Below are positions 1-6,191 of a stretch of DNA of 7,250 bases, piece by piece. Both the position numbers and the translations under genes were made by a program. Positions within the stretch are counted from its first letter, which is position 1, and each line of letters opens with the position of its first letter. The notes beneath the pieces were generated by a model. It ran no database searches. It was not told the DNA's origin and saw nothing but the letters and a program-made list of their open reading frames with translations. The stretch is from Bacteriovoracaceae bacterium (GTDB lineage Bacteria > Bdellovibrionota > Bacteriovoracia > Bacteriovoracales > Bacteriovoracaceae): assembly GCA_023954595.1 (NCBI GenBank), contig JAGSHJ010000149.1, positions 1 through 7,250 of the forward strand, given 5' to 3'.

Positions 1-2
1 AA

Positions 3-431
3 AAACCAGAGACAAAGTTTGAAGGTCATTACGTATCTCCGACGATCCACTATATTGATAAGGCAGAAAAGAGTAATCCATTTACTCAAGAAGAGGTCTT
101 TGGGCCAAACTGTTGTTTTGTACCTTACGAGGATATCGAAGATGCAATTAGAATCGCTAACATCTCTGACTACGGTTTAGCTGCATCAATATTCACTCAA
201 GATAAAGAGATCTATAAATTATGTCTTAGAGACATCGAATCAGGACTTATTAATCTAAATAGATCCACAGTAGGTGCTAGTTCAAGACTTCCATTCGGTG
301 GAGTTAAGAACTCTGGAAATTACAGGCCAGCGGCAGTTAGCATGGTTGATCACACAGTATCTACAGTTTCAAGCCTTGAGACTCTAGATAATAGCTCCAA
401 GCTAGATGACGTCACAGGTCTTAGAAGTTAA
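3..431 (+). CDS. astD: Succinylglutamate-semialdehyde dehydrogenase, C-terminal part (5' truncated by window)
   Basis: Reading from base 3 gives 142 residues ending at TAA 429-431, the C-terminal end of an NAD(P)-dependent aldehyde dehydrogenase. The EEVFGP motif, whose Glu-Phe-Gly-Pro lines the NAD pocket in this superfamily, lies about 30 residues in. It is followed by DYGLAASIFT and then by a GASSRLPFGG...SGNYRPAA block. The SSxxPFGG...SGNxRPxA form is typical of AstD, which oxidises N-succinylglutamate semialdehyde to N-succinylglutamate in the arginine succinyltransferase pathway. The catalytic Cys and Glu of the family lie upstream of the window, so activity cannot be judged here. AstD usually has Trp in the INWNRP segment and GVGKSGNH later; here these read INLNRS and GVKNSGNY, so another succinyl-semialdehyde-type dehydrogenase remains possible. 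The last 26 bp overlap the next gene, which points to an operon. The family call is firm; the AstD assignment is likely. Confidence 0.85.
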   Translation, partial: KPETKFEGHYVSPTIHYIDKAEKSNPFTQEEVFGPNCCFVPYEDIEDAIRIANISDYGLAASIFTQDKEIYKLCLRDIESGLINLNRSTVGASSRLPFGGVKNSGNYRPAAVSMVDHTVSTVSSLETLDNSSKLDDVTGLRS

Positions 432-1662
432 TACTCACTCTCCCGCCAAAGAAAAGCTTTATGTTTTTCTTTTGGCGGCGATTCAATTCGCCCACATTGT
501 AGACTTTGTTGTCATGATGCCACTTGGGCCGGTTTTGATGAGAGTGCTAGATATATCCCCCATTCAATTCGCATCTCTAGTTTCATCCTATAGCTTCAGT
601 GCAGCTGTGGCAGGAATCCTTTATGGAGTTATTGCTGACAGGTTTGGCAGAAAAGTTCTGCTTCAGCTTTGTTTTGTAGGCTTTATGGTTGGAACCCTTA
701 TGTGTGGTGTATCAACAAGTTTTGAGACACTTCTCACAGGACGTATTGTTGCAGGATGTTTTGGCGGAGTACTTAATGGAATTGTATTTGCTATGGTTAC
801 AGACCTTATACCTTTTCAAAGAAGAGGTGCTGCTATGGGGATTGTTATGTCCGCCTTCTCCATAGCGAGTGTTATTGGTGTTCCCATAGGTCTAGCACTT
901 GCTAATGCATATGGATGGGAGAAGTCGTTTCTCTTTATTGTTGTACTTTCTTTTCCAATTTGGGTTATCAGCTTTTTTGTTTTTCCACCTCTAAAGGAGC
1001 ACATTCAAAACAAGTCTGCATTTGAAGACTTTAAGCGATTTGGAAAATTACTACTTAATTGGGACTATGCTAGATCCTACCTGCTAATCCTGGCCATTAG
1101 TATATCTAGCTTCATGATCATCCCCTTCCTTTCTCCTTATGCTGTTAAAAATGTAGGGATTTTGGAAACTGATCTTAAATATCTTTATTTAGTCGGTGGA
1201 CTCTTTACGATTATAACCTCCCGTACAATTGGAAAGCTAACTGACAGGTTTGGGGCTTATAAGATGTTTGCCACATTGGCATTTGTATCTTTTTTACCAA
1301 TTATCCTCTACACCTCAGCTCCTCCTATGAGTTTATGGCCGTTTCTAGCACTGTCTGCCATGTTTATGACGATGGTCTCAGGACGCTTTATTCCGGTCAT
1401 GACTCTAGTCTCCGAGATAGCGAATCCCAAAGATAGAGGGACTTTCATGGGGCTTTTAAACTCAGTCAGGGCCTTGGGTTCTGCTCTTGCCACTCTTATT
1501 GGTGGTGCAATAATTATAGAAAGCACTAACGGAAAACTTGAAAGATTCGATGATGTTGGATACTTATCCATAAGCGTTACACTACTTGCAGTCATCTTTG
1601 GCGCAATTATAAATAATATTTTAAAAAGAAAGAAAGCTCATGAACAAATCGACCTTGATTAA
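406..1662 (+). CDS. Major facilitator superfamily transporter (12 TM, DHA1/AraJ-like)
   Basis: This 418-residue inner-membrane protein shows about twelve hydrophobic segments, starting near residue 17 and ending near 405, with a longer polar loop at about 195-220 between the halves. MFS motif A is textbook at residues 74-83 (GVIADRFGRK), and a degenerate copy (GKLTDRFGAYK) sits at 276-286 in the second half. An Asp in TM1 (D33), an Arg in the TM4 region (R113), and a G-x-P-x-G segment in TM5 (158-162, like antiporter motif C) fit the 12-TM proton-coupled exporter group. The substrate cannot be read from the sequence. The ATG at 406 follows directly on an in-frame TAG (403-405), so it is the earliest possible start. 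No clear Shine-Dalgarno precedes it, as expected if translation is coupled to the overlapping dehydrogenase gene. The 3' end overlaps the ABC ATPase gene by 23 bp. Confidence 0.93.
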   Translation: MTSQVLEVNTHSPAKEKLYVFLLAAIQFAHIVDFVVMMPLGPVLMRVLDISPIQFASLVSSYSFSAAVAGILYGVIADRFGRKVLLQLCFVGFMVGTLMCGVSTSFETLLTGRIVAGCFGGVLNGIVFAMVTDLIPFQRRGAAMGIVMSAFSIASVIGVPIGLALANAYGWEKSFLFIVVLSFPIWVISFFVFPPLKEHIQNKSAFEDFKRFGKLLLNWDYARSYLLILAISISSFMIIPFLSPYAVKNVGILETDLKYLYLVGGLFTIITSRTIGKLTDRFGAYKMFATLAFVSFLPIILYTSAPPMSLWPFLALSAMFMTMVSGRFIPVMTLVSEIANPKDRGTFMGLLNSVRALGSALATLIGGAIIIESTNGKLERFDDVGYLSISVTLLAVIFGAIINNILKRKKAHEQIDLD

Positions 1663-2680
1663 AGTAGAAAACCTTATCAATCTTTATGATCCAAGAACAA
1701 CTGCCGGTGTTGGCGGTGCAAGCTTTGAGCTAAATAAAAATGAATGTCTGGGAATCATAGGCCCTAGTGGTTCAGGCAAATCAACCCTACTTAAATGTAT
1801 TGCTGGCGAGATTCAAGAGTTCCAGGGAACAATCACACAAACAGAAGATACTGTGATTGGTTATGTTGCTCAAAATGACCTTCTAGATGAAACTTTGAGT
1901 ATTTTTGATAACCTGGCAAAAGAGATCGCTCATTTAAATGATGAGGAAAAGATAGCAAACCAAGTTCGCTCTACTCTCTCTCTTCTTGAGATCACAAATG
2001 AAATCGATAACCTTCCAAAAGATATAAGTGGCGGCCAGTACCAGAGAGTTGTTATTGGTAAGGCACTTGTCAGAAATCCAAACCTTCTTCTTCTTGATGA
2101 GCCATTTGGACATCTAGATGAAAGGCTTAGGTTTGAGCTTATGATGGAGCTGTTTCCATTATTTAAATCTCAGGGTATTTCTCTTATTTGGGTAACTCAC
2201 CAAAATCACGAGTCTCTTGCTTTCTCTGACAGAATTATGATTTTGAACTACGGCAAGATTCAGATGCTTGATACTCCTTACAACATCACCTATAAACCAA
2301 AGAACTTATTTAGTGCTCAGTTCCTAGGCCATACAAATACAGTTGTTGCAAAGTTAGTTGAAGATAATGGTGAAAAGCTTGTGGTGGAGATTTTTGGCAA
2401 AAAAGCTGAGATCACAAGACCTGAAAACTTTGAAAAGCCAGAATATCCAGAAATTCTACTTGTTATTCGCGCTTCTCAGGCATGGCCTGATGAGGATGGT
2501 GCTTTCAAAGGTACAATCATACAGACTCTTTTCCTAGGTGAGACAACATTGTGTGAAGTTGAGATCTCTCAAGAGCAAAGTATTTGGATGAATGTTCCAG
2601 GACATCAACAAGTATCTAAAAATCAAAAGATTAATTTTGAAATCGATCGTGAAAGGATCTTCTGTCTTAAAGAGATTTAG
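1640..2680 (+). CDS. ABC transporter ATP-binding protein with C-terminal TOBE-like domain
   Basis: This 346-residue cytoplasmic ATPase subunit has a complete nucleotide-binding domain: aromatic A-loop candidate Y16, Walker A GPSGSGKST (41-49), Q-loop Q78, signature ISGGQ (129-133), Walker B LLLLDEP with D153/E154, D-loop HLD (158-160) and switch H187. All catalytic elements are present. Residues from about 230 to the end form a beta-rich tail like the TOBE domain of the PotA/FbpC/MalK importer ATPases; length and layout fit that group. Such subunits normally pair with two permease subunits and a binding protein. None is encoded in the window; the upstream neighbour is an MFS carrier. The ATG at 1640 lies inside the 3' end of that gene, after a purine-rich AAAGAAAG stretch that may serve as a weak ribosome binding site. 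The substrate is unknown. It could belong to a polyamine, iron or amino acid importer encoded elsewhere. Confidence 0.93.
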   Translation: MNKSTLIKVENLINLYDPRTTAGVGGASFELNKNECLGIIGPSGSGKSTLLKCIAGEIQEFQGTITQTEDTVIGYVAQNDLLDETLSIFDNLAKEIAHLNDEEKIANQVRSTLSLLEITNEIDNLPKDISGGQYQRVVIGKALVRNPNLLLLDEPFGHLDERLRFELMMELFPLFKSQGISLIWVTHQNHESLAFSDRIMILNYGKIQMLDTPYNITYKPKNLFSAQFLGHTNTVVAKLVEDNGEKLVVEIFGKKAEITRPENFEKPEYPEILLVIRASQAWPDEDGAFKGTIIQTLFLGETTLCEVEISQEQSIWMNVPGHQQVSKNQKINFEIDRERIFCLKEI

Positions 2681-2703
2681 GCCGGTTTCGTATAAGATTT
2701 ACA

Positions 2704-2744
2704 CCAACTGATCTCAAAGTCCTTAAATATTTGATATCAGTTGG
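2704..2744 (+). repeat. Long imperfect hairpin just upstream of the peptidase start
   Basis: CCAACTGAT at 2704-2712 is the exact reverse complement of ATCAGTTGG at 2736-2744. Inside these arms, TCAAA at 2714-2718 pairs with TTTGA at 2730-2734, with one C/T mismatch between the two helices. The result is a 15-position stem with 14 pairs around an 11-base loop. It ends two bases before the ATG at 2747 and follows the ABC ATPase stop by 23 bases. No T-tract follows it on either strand, so a classical Rho-independent terminator is unlikely. An mRNA structure controlling translation or stability, or a DNA operator, fits better. The pairing is seen directly; the role is inferred. Confidence 0.7.
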
Positions 2745-2746
2745 AA

Positions 2747-3439
2747 ATGAAAAAGCTTCTATTTAAATGTCTCATTCTCAACATGGCCTATTCAATGGCA
2801 GCCATTCAGAGCTGCCCTGAAAATCCAGGCTATTTTTGTCTTCCTCCAGAGAAGGCACAAAACTTTGCTGTTCAAAAAGAAGATTTTTACAGAATACCAG
2901 GTGTTATCGCATCTTTATTTTCTAAAGAACTCACACACTATGATCTATCCCTGGATACTCGTTGGGAAAGTCCGTTCTTTGGAGCAGGTGTGAACAAGAT
3001 CAAAGCTAGATTATCTCTAATGGTTCTAGGTGGAACGGCACGTATCAAAGGCATGAATCAAGAATCCTATGCTGCTCTTATTTGTCACGAGCTAGGTCAC
3101 ATCTTAGGCGGAGCACCTTACCAAGACTTTAAAGGTGCGAAGTGGTCTTCACTTGAGGGACAGGCCGACTACTTTGCAGCTTCAATTTGTCTTCCACGAT
3201 ACTTTTCTTTTCTAGGTATTGATCCATCAAGAATAGATAAGGAAGTAGAGAGTGCAGGATGGCATATGTTTAAATCAATGATGCCATATTCAACAAGTAC
3301 TAGAGATCAAGCTCTCCAAAGAAAGAAAGTAAAACAACCGGCAGTTACAAAAACCGAAAAGAGCTACCCCGCTCTTCAATGTCGTTATGAGACTTTTAGA
3401 GAACCTTCAAAGAGGTCCTCTTGTTGGTATCGCGACTAA
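2747..3439 (+). CDS. Secreted zinc metallopeptidase-like protein (HELGH, gluzincin type)
   Basis: This gene encodes 230 residues from the ATG. The N-terminus (Lys-Lys, then a hydrophobic run to about residue 20) looks like a Sec signal peptide, so the product is probably periplasmic or secreted. The zinc-binding HELGH lies at residues 114-118, and SLEGQADYFA follows; E137 about 19 residues after the second His, with D141, is a plausible third ligand in the ExxAD style of gluzincins. Mature-region cysteines at about 23, 31, 113, 148, 212 and 226 could form disulphides. The tail after about 195 is basic and ends in a Cys-Arg...Cys-Trp segment. I recognise the fold class but no named family or substrate. 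An upstream in-frame TTG at 2741 would add two residues, but the ATG is preferred because the signal peptide then begins MKKLLF. No well-spaced Shine-Dalgarno exists; GGAA touches the ATG and is partly inside the hairpin. The stop overlaps that of the opposite gene. Confidence 0.85.
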   Translation: MKKLLFKCLILNMAYSMAAIQSCPENPGYFCLPPEKAQNFAVQKEDFYRIPGVIASLFSKELTHYDLSLDTRWESPFFGAGVNKIKARLSLMVLGGTARIKGMNQESYAALICHELGHILGGAPYQDFKGAKWSSLEGQADYFAASICLPRYFSFLGIDPSRIDKEVESAGWHMFKSMMPYSTSTRDQALQRKKVKQPAVTKTEKSYPALQCRYETFREPSKRSSCWYRD

Positions 3440-3924
3440 AGAGTCCTACTTCTAATTGGAGGGAGTACATACTCAAGCTCAGGTAGAGCGTCTTTCATAT
3501 CTTCAAAAATTAGTTTTTTATTAGAACGAATCTTTTTCTTTAATTCACATGTAATTCTATCAATACTCGCACTACCTTCAAGCATGATGTCCACCTTGTC
3601 ATGATAGGTAACCAGGCCTTCCCAGCTAGATTTTGAGATGATCCTTTTAACAACTGGTAGTGTTTCTTCATCATTTGAAGGAATCAATGCGACTGCACCT
3701 TCAGAAGTAACGCCAGGTTTCAGTTTTAAGTAACATGTTCTATTTTTTAAACTTATGCCTCGATCACTAATATAAGAGCTCTCTCCGCGTTGAACATAGA
3801 TATCAGTTAAAAGATTTATCTTCGTGCCCTTAGGCAGCTTAGATATAGGGTCAGTAGTTTCAAAGTATCTGGCAAAGCTTGAAACACTTGTTAAAAGAAG
3901 GATTCCAAATATTACTTTTTTCAT
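3436..3924 (-). CDS. Small secreted protein of unknown function, two cysteines
   Basis: This gene encodes 162 residues on the minus strand. Residues 1-18 form a clear signal peptide (MKK, hydrophobic core, then SSFA with probable cleavage before R19), so export to the periplasm or beyond is expected. The mature protein is polar and probably beta-rich, with just two cysteines (C64 and C126), a likely disulphide pair, and a lysine-rich stretch at about 129-137. I do not recognise a domain. The start is well supported: AGGAG on the minus strand (3932-3936) lies 7 bases before the ATG at 3922-3924. The TAG stop shares bases with the TAA of the converging peptidase gene. It is transcribed away from the deamidase-like gene, with which it shares the intergenic region at 3925-4208. 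Confidence 0.85.
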   Translation of the reverse strand: MKKVIFGILLLTSVSSFARYFETTDPISKLPKGTKINLLTDIYVQRGESSYISDRGISLKNRTCYLKLKPGVTSEGAVALIPSNDEETLPVVKRIISKSSWEGLVTYHDKVDIMLEGSASIDRITCELKKKIRSNKKLIFEDMKDALPELEYVLPPIRSRTL

Positions 3925-3931
3925 GAACTGA

Positions 3932-3936
3932 CTCCT
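3932..3936 (-). promoter_or_regulatory. Ribosome binding site of the minus-strand secreted protein
   Basis: The minus strand reads AGGAG here, 7 bases before the ATG at 3924-3922. It is one of the few clear Shine-Dalgarno sites in the window and fixes the start of the two-cysteine protein. Confidence 0.75.
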
Positions 3937-4012
3937 AAATAAATACTCATTTCCTAACGATTCTCTCAGAAAGCTCCGAATTTTAAATATGACAATCCAA
4001 AGTTACAGCCCC

Positions 4013-4030
4013 CTGTTAAAATTCTAACAG
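4013..4030. promoter_or_regulatory. Operator-like inverted repeat CTGTTA-N6-TAACAG
   Basis: Two perfect 6-base arms (4013-4018 and 4025-4030) flank an AT-rich 6-base spacer. The 18-base dyad is about the size of a helix-turn-helix dimer site and lies in the divergent intergenic region, about 90 bases upstream of the minus-strand start. It overlaps the -10 candidate of that strand. No regulator is encoded nearby, so binding is inferred from shape alone. Confidence 0.4.
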
Positions 4031-4051
4031 CACTAGATGCCGTAAAAACAA
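4021..4051 (-). promoter_or_regulatory. Candidate promoter for the minus-strand secreted protein
   Basis: On the minus strand TTGTTT (4051-4046) and TAGAAT (4026-4021) resemble sigma-70 -35 and -10 boxes. The 19-base spacer is longer than the optimal 17. The -10 overlaps the 4013-4030 dyad, an arrangement typical of repression. Matches of this quality occur by chance in AT-rich DNA, so this is tentative. Confidence 0.22.
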
Positions 4052-4196
4052 TAAGTTACACAGTCTCAATGTTCAACAGAGGCCATGATCCTTTCTAGTG
4101 AGAGCTGCACACACTTATATTTAGAAGCTGTAAAATAGATATCGAGCATCACTCGCTTCTCACTCTACATTTTCCAGATAAGATTTAATGAGTTTC

Positions 4197-4203
4197 AAGG
4201 AGG
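4197..4203 (+). promoter_or_regulatory. Strong ribosome binding site deciding the start of the deamidase-like gene
   Basis: AAGGAGG, a near-perfect anti-Shine-Dalgarno match, sits 5 bases before the ATG at 4209. It lies inside the longer reading frame that would begin at ATG 4188, so it shows that 4209 is the true start. That choice also gives a normal signal peptide. Confidence 0.85.
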
Positions 4204-4208
4204 AACTT

Positions 4209-5123
4209 ATGAACCAAGTCTTTAAGGGCATTCTTGCGACATTGCTGTTATTTATGATGTCGGCACACGCTGGTATCACAACAAGAATTGCTAAAATCTA
4301 CCCACCAGATGAGTACAATCCAAACTTTGAAATTTTGGCCTATTACGATGGAAGAGTTTTTGAAGTATCACCTGACAGCCAAGATGTATTAGAGACTCTC
4401 AAATCCGCAAGAATGTTTGACTCTTCAGTAGATATTGAAACTAGTTCCAACTACCTTGTTATCGATAAAAATGCGCCGGAGATGATCACGGCCGCAAAGC
4501 TTAATTCTTCTGCAAGCTTGGAGTATTTCTCAGAAAACTCTACCTTAGAAAACTTTGAACCAAGTGACGTTGAAAGTATGGATCGTGCAACGCAGATGTT
4601 TAATCACCTCTACCCAAGAACGAGAAGAAAAACGGAATGTTTTAATCGCGCACATATTTGGAACCGTCAGCTTGATAAATCTTTTGGTGTTAAAAGTGAA
4701 AAGATCTTTATTTTTTATACAAGAAAGTATCGCAGAGCCTATCGTCGTTGGAAGTGGTGGTTCCATACAGCTCCCCTAATCAGAGTTAATGGAGATCCAA
4801 TTGTAATGGATAGGGAGTTCACAACCAACCCTATCACTGAAAAATCTTGGGAGTGGCAATTTAGTGCTCCAAATCGAGAAGACGAAACACATCGGTGCAC
4901 AAAAATTGATGAGATGAGTGATTATTATGATCGCTACAATACTAATAATATATTCTGCAACACTCTCATTGCACCTATGTACTACTGGGAGCCTTCTGAG
5001 CTAAAAAAGCGTGAGGATCAAAGAAGGTACAAAACGGACTGGGTCAACTGGGAGCTTCGACTTGCGGCAAGAGACGTATATGGCCGATGGCGTGACGTTT
5101 ATGAAGAACTGATGATCGACTAA
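4209..5123 (+). CDS. Secreted protein-glutamine glutaminase-like protein (predicted protein deamidase)
   Basis: From ATG 4209 this encodes 304 residues. Residues 1-21 form a signal peptide ending in SAHA, so the product is exported. The central part carries three blocks in the order seen in bacterial protein-glutaminase, which deamidates glutamine side chains in proteins through a papain-like Cys-His-Asp triad. They are ECFNRAHIW (Cys144), WWFHTAPLI (His186) and PIVMDREF (Asp201), followed by NPITEKSW as in the family's conserved PxT-xxW segment. All three predicted catalytic residues are present. An aromatic, basic stretch precedes the His (about 170-184). The region before the triad (22-140) matches nothing I recognise and might be a pro-region, since the characterised enzyme is made as a proenzyme. 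Cys230 and Cys250 could pair. The substrate is unknown; a cysteine peptidase or transglutaminase-like role is the alternative. ATG 4188 is rejected because the AAGGAGG site lies downstream of it. Confidence 0.82.
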   Translation: MNQVFKGILATLLLFMMSAHAGITTRIAKIYPPDEYNPNFEILAYYDGRVFEVSPDSQDVLETLKSARMFDSSVDIETSSNYLVIDKNAPEMITAAKLNSSASLEYFSENSTLENFEPSDVESMDRATQMFNHLYPRTRRKTECFNRAHIWNRQLDKSFGVKSEKIFIFYTRKYRRAYRRWKWWFHTAPLIRVNGDPIVMDREFTTNPITEKSWEWQFSAPNREDETHRCTKIDEMSDYYDRYNTNNIFCNTLIAPMYYWEPSELKKREDQRRYKTDWVNWELRLAARDVYGRWRDVYEELMID

Positions 5124-5196
5124 ATTCTATAAATAATACCTACTTTGGGCCCGTGGCGTCATGGCTATGTGCCTAAAGTTTGGTATTAACTCTCCT

Positions 5197-6180
5197 ATGC
5201 GTGGAAATACATTTGGCAAACTATTCTCTATTACTACTTTTGGCGAGTCCCATGGTGTAGCACTTGGTGCTGTCATTGACGGAGTCCCAGCAGGACTTGA
5301 TTTTAGTCTAGACGATCTGCAGTCTGAACTTGATAGAAGAAGGCCTGGAAGACTTAAGGTCACAACAGCAAGAGATGAAGCAGACCAAGTTGAAGTACTC
5401 AGTGGAATGTTTGAAGGTAAAACTCTAGGCACACCTATTGCTGTGATGGTTAGAAACACAAATCAGCGAAGCCAAGACTATAATAAAGATATGGTTCGTC
5501 CTGGACATGGAGATGTCACCTACTCTCAAAAATTTGGTCACCGCGACTATAGAGGCGGCGGAAGATCTAGTGGGCGCGAGACCTTGGCAAGAGTGGCAGG
5601 TGGTTACTTTGCAGGGCTTGTATTAAAGAACGTTCAATTTTGTGCCTACATCTCTCAAATTGGAAAATATAAGGCAAAGGCAGACTCCCCTTTTGAAACA
5701 AAGTTTGAAAAGCTACATTTTGGAGCACCAGAGAAAGAGAAAGAAATTGAGAACTACCTTCTAGATCTAAAGCAAAACGGAGAGAGTGCCGGCGGTAAAG
5801 TACAGCTTCACATAAGAAATTTAGAAGCAGGACTTGGTGAGCCTGTCTTTGACAAACTTAAGGCGGATCTGGCCAAGGCCATGACTAGTATAGGATCATG
5901 TGTTGGAGTTACCTTTGGAATTGGGGAAGACTTTGTCTCCACTCCAGGAACTGTTGCCACTCAATCACGAGAAAACTTTGGCGGTATTGAGGGCGGAATC
6001 TCTAATGGAGAAGAAATTGTCATGACTTTGCTCTTTAGAGCACCTTCAACTGTTGGACAAAAAGCACGCGAAGGAAGACATGATCCATGTATTCTTCCAA
6101 GAGTTCTACCAGTCGTTGAAGCGATGGCAAAACTAACAATAGCTGATCACTACTTAAGGCAGAATGCTTATCAGATCTAG
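5197..6180 (+). CDS. aroC: Chorismate synthase (compact form)
   Basis: This cytoplasmic enzyme converts 5-enolpyruvylshikimate-3-phosphate to chorismate with reduced FMN, the last step of the shikimate pathway. From ATG 5197 it has 327 residues, beginning MRGNTFGKLFSITTFGESHG as in the family. In order it shows FGESHG with the catalytic-type His19, DRRRPG, NTNQRSQDY, RPGHGD with the second His (H104), RDYRGGGRSSGRET (signature 2) and GRHDPC near the C-terminus. Small changes include Gly for Ala in RPGHGD and SSGRE. It is shorter than the usual 350-390 residues: the part from GLGEP to GRHDPC is about 20 residues shorter than I recall for E. coli AroC, and SNHAGG is reduced to ENFGG. An in-frame ATG at 5161 would add 12 residues unlike the family; neither start has a good Shine-Dalgarno, so 5197 rests on homology. 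No other aro gene is nearby. Confidence 0.92.
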   Translation: MRGNTFGKLFSITTFGESHGVALGAVIDGVPAGLDFSLDDLQSELDRRRPGRLKVTTARDEADQVEVLSGMFEGKTLGTPIAVMVRNTNQRSQDYNKDMVRPGHGDVTYSQKFGHRDYRGGGRSSGRETLARVAGGYFAGLVLKNVQFCAYISQIGKYKAKADSPFETKFEKLHFGAPEKEKEIENYLLDLKQNGESAGGKVQLHIRNLEAGLGEPVFDKLKADLAKAMTSIGSCVGVTFGIGEDFVSTPGTVATQSRENFGGIEGGISNGEEIVMTLLFRAPSTVGQKAREGRHDPCILPRVLPVVEAMAKLTIADHYLRQNAYQI

Positions 6181-6191
6181 AGAGGTTCTTT

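Larger units (their letters stand above)
3925..4208. other. Divergent intergenic region between two exported-protein genes
   Basis: These 284 bases separate two genes read outward, so both promoters should lie here. I see a ribosome binding site at each end, an 18-base dyad at 4013-4030 and weak promoter-like hexamers. On the plus strand TAAAAT at 4131-4136 is a fair -10 candidate but has no good -35 at the right distance. I see no convincing small ORF, tRNA or terminator hairpin. Confidence 0.6.

Noticed and set aside
481..572. Repeat of ATTCAATTCGC at 481-491 and 562-572
   Set aside because: Both copies encode Ile-Gln-Phe-Ala in the MFS gene; two copies of 11 bases without further pattern are best read as chance.
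2704..2744. Hairpin as a Rho-independent terminator of the ABC ATPase operon
   Set aside because: The stem is only moderately GC-rich and no T-run follows on either strand.
4143..4155. Short inverted repeat CGAG-N5-CTCG upstream of the deamidase-like gene
   Set aside because: Four-base arms are expected by chance in a region of this length.
4188..4208. Alternative start ATG 4188 for the deamidase-like gene
   Set aside because: The AAGGAGG ribosome binding site lies downstream of it and 5 bases before ATG 4209, and the later start gives a normal signal peptide.
4545..4779. Reading frames of 73 and 74 residues on both strands inside the deamidase-like gene
   Set aside because: They overlap the conserved catalytic region in other frames and show no recognisable domain or ribosome binding site.
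5161..5196. Twelve-residue N-terminal extension of AroC from ATG 5161
   Set aside because: The residues are unlike the family, whose N-terminus matches from ATG 5197. No Shine-Dalgarno supports 5161; neither start is strong on this ground, so the choice rests on homology.
5127..5459. Minus-strand 110-residue frame over the start of aroC
   Set aside because: It is a Ser/Leu-rich antisense shadow of a highly conserved coding region.
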